From: Bradyrhizobium daqingense
GTDB taxonomy: Bacteria > Pseudomonadota > Alphaproteobacteria > Rhizobiales > Xanthobacteraceae
DNA length: 64,000 nt
Reading direction: 5' to 3'
Assembly: GCF_021044685.1 (NCBI RefSeq)
Contig: NZ_CP088014.1
Span: forward strand, 558,001-622,000
Below, one piece after another: positions 30,565 through 39,200 of the stretch (position 1 is the first letter of the stretch; every line of letters starts with the position of its first letter). Made by a program: the position numbers and the translations under genes. Under the pieces are notes generated by a model. The model did no database searches. It had not been told where the DNA came from and worked only from the letters and a program-made list of their open reading frames with translations.

Positions 30565-31491
30565 TTATTTGCGGACCTTGAGGGCGAAGAGACCCTGCGG
30601 CCGCAGCATCAGGATGCCGACGACGGCGAGCAGCGTGAGCACCTTGGCCATCGAGCCCGACATGAAGAATTCGAGCGTCGATTGCGTCTGCGAGATCGAG
30701 AAGGCGGAGGCGATGGTGCCGAGCAGGCTGGCGGCGCCGCCGAACACGACGACGAGGAAGGTGTCGACGATGTAGAGCTGGCCCGACGTCGGCCCGGTCG
30801 AGCCGATCATGGTGAAGGCGCTGCCGGCGACACCGGCGATGCCGCAACCAAGGCCGAACGTGTAGCGATCCACCTTCTCGGTGTTGATGCCGACCGCGCC
30901 GGCCATGATGCGGTTCTGCACGACCGCGCGCACCTGGCGGCCCCAGCGCGACATGTAGAGAACATAGGCGACGGAAATGGTGATCAGCACGGTGAGACAC
31001 ATCACGAAGACGCCGTTGATCGGCACCTCGATGCTCTCGGTGACGTGGAGCGAACCCAGCATCCATTGCGGCAGCTCGACGCCGACCTCGCGCGCGCCGA
31101 ACACCGAGCGATAGGCCTGCTGCAGCATCAGGCTGAGGCCCCAGGTCGCGAGCAGCGTATCGAGCGGGCGCTTGTAGAGGTGCCGTATCAGCCCCCATTC
31201 CACCAGCATGCCCAGCGCGCCGGATGCGAGGAAGGCCAATATCATTGCAAGGAAGAAGTAGCCGCTGAACAGGCTCGGCAAATAGGCCTGGAAGAAATTG
31301 GAGGTCATCCAGGTGACGTAGGCCCCGAGGATCATGAACTCGCCATGGGCCATGTTGATGACGCCCATCTGGCCGAAGATGATGGCGAGGCCGAGTGCCA
31401 TCAGGACATAGACGGAGAACAGGATCAGTCCGGCAAACCCCTGCATGACGAAGATCGAGCCGAGGTCGCCAATCGAATAGTCGCCGAACAT
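30565..31491 (-). CDS. urtB: Urea/amide ABC transporter permease UrtB
   Basis: A 308-residue LivH-type permease. The G-Q-M-G-V-I-N-M-A-H-G-E-F-M-I-L-G-A-Y segment near residue 40 marks UrtB, and N-R-x-M-A-x-x-x-G-I-N-T is also visible. The ATG at 31491 has GGAGG nine bases upstream and begins with M-F-G-D-Y; the open frame to 31572 adds a basic stretch that does not fit. It follows urtA by about 145 bases, a gap large enough for a processing or attenuation site. Confidence 0.93.
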   Translation of the reverse strand: MFGDYSIGDLGSIFVMQGFAGLILFSVYVLMALGLAIIFGQMGVINMAHGEFMILGAYVTWMTSNFFQAYLPSLFSGYFFLAMILAFLASGALGMLVEWGLIRHLYKRPLDTLLATWGLSLMLQQAYRSVFGAREVGVELPQWMLGSLHVTESIEVPINGVFVMCLTVLITISVAYVLYMSRWGRQVRAVVQNRIMAGAVGINTEKVDRYTFGLGCGIAGVAGSAFTMIGSTGPTSGQLYIVDTFLVVVFGGAASLLGTIASAFSISQTQSTLEFFMSGSMAKVLTLLAVVGILMLRPQGLFALKVRK

Positions 31492-31635
31492 CCATGTCCT
31501 CCGTCGGTAAAGGGTCCCGCGTCGCGAGCAGGTTCGCGACGCGGGAGCTTGAGGCATGGACTTGCGATCCACGCCAGGGAGCGGTTTTGCCTTGAGGGAA
31601 AGTGCGACGGGCGCCGCGACTACTGGTAAGGCTTC

Positions 31636-32895
31636 TTACTGGTAGCCCTTGGGGAACGGATCCGGCTCGACGAGATCGGCGGTCTCGTAGATCAGCTCGA
31701 ACTGGCCATCGAGCTTGGCGCGGCCGACGCGGGTCTTCGACCAGAGATGATGATTCTCATGGATGCGCACATAGCCTTCCGGCGCGCCCTTGAACTCGAC
31801 ACCTGTAGAGGCCGTGGCGATCTTGTCGACGTCGAAGGACCCGGCCTTCTCGACCGTCAGCTTCCACAGCCACGGGCCGAGATAGGCAGCCTGGGTGACG
31901 TCTCCGATCACGGTCTTCTCGCCCCACATCTTCTTGAAAGCCGAGGCGAAGGCCTTGTTGTTGGCGTTGTCGAGCGACTGGAAGTATTTCATGCAGGCAT
32001 AGGCGCCTGCGATGTTCTCGCCTCCGATGCCGTCGATCTCGTCCTCGGTCACCGAGATCGTGAGCAGCGCCTGCTTGGAGAGATCGATGCCGGCAGCCTT
32101 GAGCTGCTTGTAGAATGCGACGTTGGAGCCGCCGACGACGTCGGTGAAGATCACGTCCGGCTTGGTCAGCTTGATCTTGTTGATGACCGAGTTGAACTGC
32201 GTCGAGCCGAGTGCATAATACTCCTCGCCGACGACCTTGCCCTTGAGCACGTTTTCGACGTGCTTGCGCGCGATCTTGTTGGAGGTGCGCGGCCAGATGT
32301 AGTCGGAGCCGATGAAGAAAAACGACTTGGCGCCCTTCTCCTTGGCGATCCAGTTCAGGCCGGCGAGGATCTGCTGGGTCGCTTCCTGGCCGGTGTAGAT
32401 CACGTTTTTGGATTGCTCGAGGCCCTCATAGAAGGTCGGGTAGTAGAGCATGCCGTTATACTGCTCGACCACCGGCAGCACCGCCTTGCGCGAGGCCGAG
32501 GTCCAGCAGCCCATGATCGCCGCGACCTTGTCGTTGACGAGCAGCTTCTTCGCCTTCTCGGCGAAGGTCGGCCAGTCCGATGCGCCGTCCTCCTGGATGA
32601 ACTTGATCTTGCGGCCGAGCACGCCGCCGGCCGCGTTGATCTGCTCGATCGCGAGCTTTTCGGCCTGGATCGAGCCGGTTTCGGAGATCGCCATGGTGCC
32701 GGTCGCCGAATGCAGGATGCCGACCGTGACCTCGGTGTCGGTGACGGCCAGGCCCGTGGTATTGACGGCCGAGGTCGCGGGCGCCTGCGCAAACGATGCC
32801 TTCGGCAGCATCGTGATGGCAGGCACGGCCGCCATTCCCATCAACAGTTTACGCCTGAACGGCGACAACAACCCCTTGTTTGCTTCGTCTGACAT
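31636..32895 (-). CDS. urtA: Urea/amide ABC transporter substrate-binding protein UrtA
   Basis: A 419-residue periplasmic binding protein of the UrtA/AmiC group. The N-terminus has a twin-arginine-like signal (P-F-R-R-K-L-L-M-G) with cleavage near A-S-F-A. The mature protein starts the fold with V-T-V-G-I-L-H-S-A-T-G-T-M-A-I-S-E, the urea-binding protein hallmark. ATG at 32895 (M-S-D-E-A-N-K-G) is preferred to the GTG two codons upstream. It is the first gene of a minus-strand operon that ends in formamidase and amidase genes, so urea, formamide or other short amides are all possible ligands. It is divergent from the permease-kinase sensor gene. Confidence 0.94.
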   Translation of the reverse strand: MSDEANKGLLSPFRRKLLMGMAAVPAITMLPKASFAQAPATSAVNTTGLAVTDTEVTVGILHSATGTMAISETGSIQAEKLAIEQINAAGGVLGRKIKFIQEDGASDWPTFAEKAKKLLVNDKVAAIMGCWTSASRKAVLPVVEQYNGMLYYPTFYEGLEQSKNVIYTGQEATQQILAGLNWIAKEKGAKSFFFIGSDYIWPRTSNKIARKHVENVLKGKVVGEEYYALGSTQFNSVINKIKLTKPDVIFTDVVGGSNVAFYKQLKAAGIDLSKQALLTISVTEDEIDGIGGENIAGAYACMKYFQSLDNANNKAFASAFKKMWGEKTVIGDVTQAAYLGPWLWKLTVEKAGSFDVDKIATASTGVEFKGAPEGYVRIHENHHLWSKTRVGRAKLDGQFELIYETADLVEPDPFPKGYQ

Positions 32896-32964
32896 GAGCA
32901 CCCCACTTTTGTTCGAGACACGCGTTGGTGCCGTGAGGATGGCTCGAATTTGTGCAGCTCAAGC

Positions 32965-32982
32965 ATACGCAAGATCGCGTAT
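32965..32982. promoter_or_regulatory. Inverted repeat ATACGC-N6-GCGTAT between urtA and the sensor gene
   Basis: A perfect 6-bp inverted repeat with six bases between the arms, 70 bp upstream of urtA and 82 bp upstream of the sensor kinase gene. It is a candidate operator or activator site for the divergent pair. No known nitrogen-regulator consensus fits it. Confidence 0.4.
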
Positions 32983-33011
32983 ACTGCACCGCAAAATGCC
33001 GACGTAGGCTT

Positions 33012-33028
33012 TTGGTACGGAATTTGCG
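33012..33028 (+). promoter_or_regulatory. Sigma-54 type promoter upstream of the permease-kinase gene
   Basis: TTGGTACGGAATTTGCG has GG at 33014-33015 and GC at 33026-33027 with exactly ten bases between, and matches the RpoN consensus TGGCACG-N4-TTGC at all but one of the key positions. Transcription would begin near 33039, about 26 bases before the sensor gene start. It implies nitrogen-linked or other enhancer-binding-protein control. Confidence 0.55.
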
Positions 33029-33064
33029 AGGGGCTCCGGGTCCGTATCGGGAGTGGGGTAAAGC

Positions 33065-36000
33065 GTGGCAGGGCGGCAGCGAATAGACCGCGTCAGGCGC
33101 CAGTACAACCAATGGGTTGCCAACCAGACGCTGGAAGACTACGCGCTGCGCTTCACGGCGAAGAGCGCGCGCCGTTGGTCTGCCGCCCGCGTCGCCAACA
33201 CCGCGCTCGGCGCGATCTCCTTTCTGGCACTGGAAGCGATCGGCGGCACCATCACGCTCAATTACGGCGTCACCAACGCCTGTGCCGCGATCCTTGCCGT
33301 CTCCATCATCATCTTCTTCTGCGGCGTGCCGATTGCCTATTACGCAGCCAAATGCGGTATCGACATCGACCTTCTCACACGCGGGGCCGGGTTCGGCTAC
33401 ATCGGCTCAACCGTCACCTCGCTGATCTACGCCTCTTTCACCTTCATCTTCTTCGCCATCGAAGCGGTGATCCTGGCCACCGCGCTCGAAATGTGCTTCG
33501 GCATTCCCCGCCCGATCGGCTACCTCATCAGCGCGGTCGCGATCATCCCGCTCGTCACCTACGGCATCACCCTGATCAGCCGCTTCCAGCTCTGGACGCA
33601 GCCGATCTGGGTCGTCCTGCATATCCTGCCCTTTGCCGCGATTGCCTGGGCCAATCCCTACTCATTCGGGGAATGGCGCAAATTCGCCGGCGAGCACGGC
33701 GACGTGAACGGGCATTTCGACCTTTTGCTGTTCGGCGTCGCCTCGTCCGTGGTGTTTTCGCTGGTGGCGCAGATCGGCGAGCAGGTCGACTTCCTCCGAT
33801 TCCTGCCGCGCGACCGCCGCACGTCGCGAACCTCGTGGTGGATCGCCCTGCTGATCGCAGGGCCGGGCTGGATCATCTTCGGCGCGCTGAAATTGCTGCT
33901 GGGCTCGTTTCTCGCCTTCTTTGCCCTGAGCCACGGCCTCTCCGACGAGCTGGCGGCCGAGCCCGCGCACATGTATCTCGAAGCGTTCCGCTATGTGCTG
34001 TCGCAGCCGGACATGGCGCTGGCGCTCACCGGGGCGTTCGTGATCCTGTCGCAGATCAAGATCAACGTCACCAATGCCTATGCCGGCTCGATTGCCTGGT
34101 CGAATTTCTTCTCGCGATTGACCCACAGCCATCCCGGCCGCGTGGTGTGGTTGGTGTTCAACGTGCTGGTGGCGCTGCTGCTGATGGAGATCGGCGTCTA
34201 CAAGGCGCTGGAGCAGACGCTGGCGCTCTACTCAAACGTCGCGATCGCTTGGGTCGGCGCGCTGGTGGCCGACCTCGTCGTCAACAAGCCGCTCGGCCTG
34301 CGCCCGCCGCAGATGGAGTTCAAGCGCGCCCATCTCTACGACATCAACCCGGTCGGCGTCGGCGCCATGACGATCGCCACCATCGTCTCGATCGCGGCAT
34401 TCTATGGCCTGTTCGGCCCGACCATGAAGGCGCTGGCCGCCTTCGTCGCGCTGACCGTCGCCTTCGTCACCGCGCCTGTCATCGCCTGGCTTACCGGCGG
34501 CAAATATTACATCGCGCGTAAACCCAAGAAGAGCTGGGCCAATATCGAGGCGATCCAGTGCTGTATCTGCGAGCACAGCTTCGAGCCGGAAGATACCACG
34601 TCCTGCCCGGCCTATGCCGGCCCGATCTGCTCGCTGTGCTGCTCGCTCGATGCCCGCTGCCACGATCTCTGCAAGCCGCATGCGCGCGCCCAGGTGCAGT
34701 TCTCCGAGGCGCTCGGCAGGATCCTGCCGCAGCCGATCTACCAGCGGATCAACTCGCAGTTCGGCCATTACGTCGGCGTGTTCGTGATCTCCGCGGGTCT
34801 CGTCGCGCTGGTGCTTGGACTGATCTATCTCCAGACCTCGGCGAGCGTCCATGGCGACAACGTTCTCGTCTCTGACGTGCTCTGGAAGGTGTTCTTCTCG
34901 CTCAGCATCATCATTGGCGTGGTGGCCTGGCTGTTCGTGCTGGCGCAGCAGAGCCGCCGTGCCGCGGAAGAAGAAACCAAACGGCAGACGACGCTGCTGA
35001 TCCAGGAAATCGACGCGCATAAGCGCACCGACGCCGAGCTCCAGCGCGCCAAGGAAGTGGCCGAATCCGCCAACCTCGCCAAGAGCCGCTACGTCGTCGG
35101 CCTGAGCCACGAGCTGCGCTCGCCGCTGAACGCCATCAGCGGTTATGCTCAGCTGCTGGAGCAGGATTCGACGTTGGCCACCAAGCCGCGCGACCAGGTC
35201 CGCGTCGTCCGACGCAGCGCCGACCACCTCTCCGGCCTGATCGACGGCATACTCGACATCTCCAAGATCGAAGCGGGACGGCTGTATCTGTCGCGCGACG
35301 AGGTGCGCCTCAGCGAGTTTCTCGACCAACTCGTCGGCATGTTCCGCCTTCAGGCGGCGGCCAAAGGCATCGACTTCGTGTTCAGACGGCCGGCCGCGCT
35401 ACCCCTCGTGGTTTACGCCGACGAGAAGCGGCTCCGCCAGGTGCTGATCAACCTGCTCTCCAACGCAATCAAGTTCACCCAGGCCGGCAGCGTGCAGTTC
35501 GTGGTTCACTATCGCAGCCCAGTCGCCGAATTCGAGGTGATCGACACCGGTCCGGGCATCCAGAGCGACGATCTCGAGCGCATCTTCGCGCCCTTCGAGC
35601 GCGGCGCGCTCGGCGTCTCGCAGCCGCAGACTGGGACAGGGCTGGGCCTTACCATCAGCCGGCTGCTCGCCGGCGTCATGGGCGGCGACATCAAAGTCAT
35701 GAGCACGGTCGGCGCCGGCTCCACGTTCAAGGTCAAGATCCTTCTGTCGGAGGTCACCAATCCCCAGCGCATCGCGCCGGTGGAGGCACCGGTCTCGGGC
35801 TATCATGGTGCGCGCAAGACCATCCTCATCACCGACGACGATCCCGTTCATCGCGACCTCCTGCGCGAAGTGTTGGCGCCGCTCGGATTCATCCTGCTCA
35901 GTGCTCCCGATGGGCCCGGATGCCTCGCGCTGGCGCAGCATTGCCGGCCCGACCTGTTCCTGCTCGACATCTCGATGCCGGCCATGGATGGCTGGGCCGT

Positions 36001-36436
36001 GGCGGAAGCCTTGCGTGCGAGCGGCCATCACGCAGCGCGTATCCTGATGGTGTCGGCGAGTGCGCTGGAGGCGCATGGCACGCCTTTGGCCCAGCCGTTC
36101 CATGACGGCTATCTGATGAAGCCGATCGACATTCCCCGGCTCCTGGAGACGGTCCGGCAGCTCCTCAGGATCGAATGGCAATACGGCTCGGACGAGATCG
36201 TCGTGCCATTCTGGCGGCCGGAGAGCGGATCGAGACCGCCGGTGCGACATATCGAGGCGCTGATCGGGCTCGGCCAGATCGGCTATGTCAGGGGTATCCA
36301 GCTGAAGCTAGACGAGATCGGCAGCGAGCATCCTGAACATGCCGACTTCGTCGCGCAGATGCGTTTTCTGGTCGATCGCTTCGATCTCGATCAGTACATG
36401 ACCACATTGAAGACGTTGCATGCGCATGAGCATTGA
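33065..36436 (+). CDS. NCS1-permease/histidine kinase/receiver fusion sensor
   Basis: A 1123-residue membrane sensor. Residues 1-480 form a complete NCS1-type (cytosine/purine permease-like) transporter domain with about twelve membrane segments. Residues 499-539 hold nine cysteines (499, 500, 502, 514, 522, 525, 526, 532, 536) and three histidines. Two more membrane helices (about 570-590, 606-627) and a coiled-coil lead to a HisKA domain with phospho-acceptor H682 in S-H-E-L-R-S-P, an ATPase domain with N800, D-T-G-P-G at 827 and G-T-G-L-G-L at 857, and a receiver with D968. The C-terminal 85 residues are unassigned. The likely job is sensing a nitrogenous solute; it is divergent from the urt-fmd operon and overlaps the next response regulator gene. 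No strong ribosome site precedes this start, so the true start could be slightly different. Confidence 0.92.
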   Translation: MAGRQRIDRVRRQYNQWVANQTLEDYALRFTAKSARRWSAARVANTALGAISFLALEAIGGTITLNYGVTNACAAILAVSIIIFFCGVPIAYYAAKCGIDIDLLTRGAGFGYIGSTVTSLIYASFTFIFFAIEAVILATALEMCFGIPRPIGYLISAVAIIPLVTYGITLISRFQLWTQPIWVVLHILPFAAIAWANPYSFGEWRKFAGEHGDVNGHFDLLLFGVASSVVFSLVAQIGEQVDFLRFLPRDRRTSRTSWWIALLIAGPGWIIFGALKLLLGSFLAFFALSHGLSDELAAEPAHMYLEAFRYVLSQPDMALALTGAFVILSQIKINVTNAYAGSIAWSNFFSRLTHSHPGRVVWLVFNVLVALLLMEIGVYKALEQTLALYSNVAIAWVGALVADLVVNKPLGLRPPQMEFKRAHLYDINPVGVGAMTIATIVSIAAFYGLFGPTMKALAAFVALTVAFVTAPVIAWLTGGKYYIARKPKKSWANIEAIQCCICEHSFEPEDTTSCPAYAGPICSLCCSLDARCHDLCKPHARAQVQFSEALGRILPQPIYQRINSQFGHYVGVFVISAGLVALVLGLIYLQTSASVHGDNVLVSDVLWKVFFSLSIIIGVVAWLFVLAQQSRRAAEEETKRQTTLLIQEIDAHKRTDAELQRAKEVAESANLAKSRYVVGLSHELRSPLNAISGYAQLLEQDSTLATKPRDQVRVVRRSADHLSGLIDGILDISKIEAGRLYLSRDEVRLSEFLDQLVGMFRLQAAAKGIDFVFRRPAALPLVVYADEKRLRQVLINLLSNAIKFTQAGSVQFVVHYRSPVAEFEVIDTGPGIQSDDLERIFAPFERGALGVSQPQTGTGLGLTISRLLAGVMGGDIKVMSTVGAGSTFKVKILLSEVTNPQRIAPVEAPVSGYHGARKTILITDDDPVHRDLLREVLAPLGFILLSAPDGPGCLALAQHCRPDLFLLDISMPAMDGWAVAEALRASGHHAARILMVSASALEAHGTPLAQPFHDGYLMKPIDIPRLLETVRQLLRIEWQYGSDEIVVPFWRPESGSRPPVRHIEALIGLGQIGYVRGIQLKLDEIGSEHPEHADFVAQMRFLVDRFDLDQYMTTLKTLHAHEH

Positions 36437-37346
36437 GCCCAAGAAGCGCGACGTCGCGCTCGTCGTCGACGACTCTCCCGAAACGCTGCGGCTGCTCACC
36501 GACGCGCTCGACGGCGCCGGGATGACGGTGATGGTCGCGCTCGACGGCGCCGCCGCGATGCGCATCGTCGACCAGATCACGCCCGACATCGTGCTGCTCG
36601 ATGCCGTGATGCCCGGCATCGACGGCTTCGAGACCTGCCGCCGGCTCAAGCGCGATGCGGGCCTTGCCAATGTGCCCGTGATCTTCATGACGGGTCTTGC
36701 CGAGACCGAGCATATCGTTCGCGGGCTGGAGGCGGGCGGCGTCGACTACGTGACGAAGCCGATCGTGATCGAGGAGATGCTGGCGCGCATCCGCGTCCAT
36801 CTCGGCAATGCCCGCCTGACCCAGAGCGCGCGTGCCGCGCTCGACGTCTCCGGCCGCTTCCTGTTTGCGGTCAACCGGCAGGGCGGCTTGCTCTGGGCGA
36901 CGCCGCAGGCGCAAAGGCTGCTGGCGGATCACCACGGCCCGCAGGCCGACGACTTCGTGCTGCCGCCCTCGCTGCTGCAATGGCTGGATCAGGCCAAAGC
37001 CAAGGGCAGCTCGAAATCTCAAGCTGCTTCACTGGCCGACAATCCGCAGCTCCGCTTCCATTACATGGGCGAAACCGCGCCGAACGAGTTCCTGCTGCGG
37101 CTGTCCAAGGAGGCCGGCACCGCGCCGCCGCCCGAATTCGCCACCGAGCTCGGCCTCACCAGCCGGGAAGGCGAGGTGCTGGCCTGGCTCAGCAAGGGCA
37201 AGACCAACCGCGACATCGCGCAGATCCTGGGATTGAGCCCGCGCACGGTCGACAAGCACCTGGAGCAGATCTACGCCAAGCTCGGTGTGGAGAACCGCAC
37301 CGCGGCGGCAGCGATCGCCGCGAATGCGACGCGAAGGAATTCGTGA
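36426..37346 (+). CDS. LuxR-family response regulator
   Basis: A 306-residue regulator. The receiver (about 9-125) has the acidic pair D-D in V-V-D-D-S, the phospho-acceptor D59 in L-L-D-A-V-M-P-G and K111 in V-T-K-P. A middle region of about 110 residues (about 135-235), with a PAS-like stretch F-A-V-N-R-Q-G-G-L-L-W-A-T-P, precedes a LuxR-type HTH (about 240-300; L-T-S-R-E-G-E-V-L-A-W, G-L-S-P-R-T-V-D-K-H). Its start overlaps the end of the sensor kinase gene, so it is the cognate output regulator. Start codons at 36420 and 36426 are both possible. Targets are unknown; the divergent amide operon is the first candidate. Confidence 0.92.
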   Translation: MSIEPKKRDVALVVDDSPETLRLLTDALDGAGMTVMVALDGAAAMRIVDQITPDIVLLDAVMPGIDGFETCRRLKRDAGLANVPVIFMTGLAETEHIVRGLEAGGVDYVTKPIVIEEMLARIRVHLGNARLTQSARAALDVSGRFLFAVNRQGGLLWATPQAQRLLADHHGPQADDFVLPPSLLQWLDQAKAKGSSKSQAASLADNPQLRFHYMGETAPNEFLLRLSKEAGTAPPPEFATELGLTSREGEVLAWLSKGKTNRDIAQILGLSPRTVDKHLEQIYAKLGVENRTAAAAIAANATRRNS

Positions 37347-37390
37347 ATCAGTCGCGTGAATGAGTTGGAACGCGGCTCACCCAATAAACA

Positions 37391-37533
37391 GTGTCGTCCC
37401 GGACAAGCGAAGCGCAGATCCGGGCCCCAAAACCACAGGGCGATGTTTGGACAAGACTCGGAGCGACCCGTTCGCCCAATAACCTCTCCCTGTGGTTATG
37501 GGTCCCGGGTTCACTTCGCGCCCCGGGACGACG
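37391..37533. repeat. Intergenic palindrome, family C (GTCGTCCCGGACAAG type)
   Basis: GTCGTCCCGG at the left pairs with CCGGGACGAC at the right end, and inside AACCACAGGG pairs with CCCTGTGGTT. It lies between the convergent response regulator and monooxygenase genes. Its inner part (ACCACAGG and CAAGACTC motifs) is shared with the element at 42961-43087. Confidence 0.82.
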
Positions 37534-37573
37534 GCGGAATGTGAGGCGATCGCCCCCTTACACAAGAGTTGGC

Positions 37574-39076
37574 TCAGCCATACACAAACGCCTTGTCATC
37601 CAGGTCCGTCTTCGGGATATCGTCCTTCTCGGTCCAGTAATCCTGGCTGTGCTGCCATTCCGGCTTGTCGCCGCGCTTGGGCAACAGATCCATGTTGCGC
37701 ATCATATAGCCGGGGTTGAAGTTTTCCGGATCGATCCAGGGCAGGATCGGCATGTTGTGGTCTTCGGGACGCAGGCTCACCTCGACCTTCTTCGCGCCCT
37801 TGGCCTTCATGTGGCCGAGCAGCCGGCAGACGAAATCGGCGACGAGATCGACGCGCAGCGTCCAGCTCGCGCGGAAATAGCCGAACACCCAGACCATGTT
37901 TGGCACGCCCGTGAACATCATGCCGCGATAGGTGACGGTGTCGCCGAAGGCGAGCGGCTTGCCGTCGATCTCGAAGGCGATGTCGCCGAGTGTGGCGAGG
38001 TTGAAGCCGGTCGCGGTAACGATGACATCGGCCTCCAGCAGCTTGCCGGATTTGAGCTGGATGCCGTTCTCGACGAAGCACTCGATCTCGCCGGTGACGA
38101 CCGAGGCCTTGCCGCTGGCAATTCCCTTGAACAGATCGGCATCGGGCACGAAGGCGATGCGCTGCCGCCACGGCCGGTATGTTGGCGTGAAATGCGTCTC
38201 GACGTCGTAGTCGGGCCCGAGGATCGCGCTGATCTGACCGATCAGCTCTTTCTTCACCTGCTCCGGCTTGCTCATGCACAGCTTGGTGAATGCATCCTGC
38301 TCGAACAGGATCTTGCGCCGGACGATCTCGTGAATCCAGGCTTCGTCGACCTGAAGCCTGCGCAGCTCCTCCGCGATCTCGATGGCATTGCGGCCGAGCC
38401 GGAAATAGGTCGGAGAGCGCTGGAGCATGGTGACATGCGCACACTTGTCCGCAATGTTCGGCACCAGCGTCGCCGCGGTCGCGCCCGAGCCGATCACGAC
38501 CACCTTCCTGTTCCCGAGATCGATATCGTCAGGCCATGTCTGCGGATGAACGATGCGGCCCTTGAACCGCTCCATGCCCTTCCATTGCGGCGTGTAGCCT
38601 TCCGAATGGCGATAATAGCCTTGGCACATCCAGAGGAAATTCGCGGTGAAGGACCTGGGCTCGCCGGTGTCGGTCGTCACCGCCTCGATGGTCCAGAGAT
38701 TCTGCTCGCTCGACCAGCTCGCGGAGTTGATCCTGTGCTTGTAGCGGATGTGGCGGGCGATATCGTTGTCGTCGATCACCTCTTTCATGTAGGAGAGGAT
38801 CTCCTCGGCAGTGGCGATCGGCGGCCCGACCCAGGGCTTGAAGCTGTAGCCGAAGGTGTGGAGGTCGCTGTCCGAGCGGATGCCCGGATAGCGATGCGTA
38901 CTCCAGGTGCCGCCGAACGTCGCCTGCGTTTCCAGGATGACGTAGCTCGTGCCCGGCAGCTGCTTGTTGATGTGGTAGGCGCTGCCGATGCCGGAAATGC
39001 CGGCACCGACGATCAGCACGTCGAAATGTTCGGAAGCTTGCTTGGTGGCGGTGTGACCGCGAACGGCGACATTCAT
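37574..39076 (-). CDS. Baeyer-Villiger type flavin-containing monooxygenase
   Basis: A 500-residue FAD/NADPH monooxygenase. The FAD-binding Rossmann motif G-A-G-I-S-G is at residues 24-29, the Baeyer-Villiger fingerprint F-K-G-R-I-V-H-P-Q-T-W-P at 171-182, and the NADPH Rossmann motif G-S-G-A-T at 196-200, followed by A-T-G-F-N near 365. It inserts oxygen next to a carbonyl or oxidises sulfur or nitrogen; relatives include EthA and hydroxyacetophenone monooxygenases. The ATG at 39076 is chosen because the FAD motif then lies at the usual depth. It stands alone, so its substrate is not suggested by neighbours. Confidence 0.92.
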   Translation of the reverse strand: MNVAVRGHTATKQASEHFDVLIVGAGISGIGSAYHINKQLPGTSYVILETQATFGGTWSTHRYPGIRSDSDLHTFGYSFKPWVGPPIATAEEILSYMKEVIDDNDIARHIRYKHRINSASWSSEQNLWTIEAVTTDTGEPRSFTANFLWMCQGYYRHSEGYTPQWKGMERFKGRIVHPQTWPDDIDLGNRKVVVIGSGATAATLVPNIADKCAHVTMLQRSPTYFRLGRNAIEIAEELRRLQVDEAWIHEIVRRKILFEQDAFTKLCMSKPEQVKKELIGQISAILGPDYDVETHFTPTYRPWRQRIAFVPDADLFKGIASGKASVVTGEIECFVENGIQLKSGKLLEADVIVTATGFNLATLGDIAFEIDGKPLAFGDTVTYRGMMFTGVPNMVWVFGYFRASWTLRVDLVADFVCRLLGHMKAKGAKKVEVSLRPEDHNMPILPWIDPENFNPGYMMRNMDLLPKRGDKPEWQHSQDYWTEKDDIPKTDLDDKAFVYG

Positions 39077-39200
39077 CGTTGCTTGTTGCCTTGCTTGTTC
39101 TTGTGGCCGGCCTTGGTCGGACGGCGCGTTTCCTCCGCGACGGACACTGTGGCCCGCCGCGCTTCCCATTCAAAATGACATAGATCAGGTCGACGTCAAA

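Noticed and set aside
29405..31495. A continuous 696-codon frame suggesting an UrtB-UrtC fusion
   Set aside because: The upstream half of that frame reads through urtB in the wrong phase. Normal urtB ends at 30565 in its own frame and urtC has its own ATG at 30547.
32896..33010. A sigma-54 promoter reading toward urtA on the minus strand
   Set aside because: One GG-N10-GC spacing exists (near 32978-32991) but the surrounding bases do not match the -24 and -12 consensus, so it was not called.
37391..39178. A 595-codon plus-strand open frame opposite the monooxygenase gene
   Set aside because: It begins inside a palindromic repeat and has no family features; the minus strand has a complete Baeyer-Villiger fingerprint.
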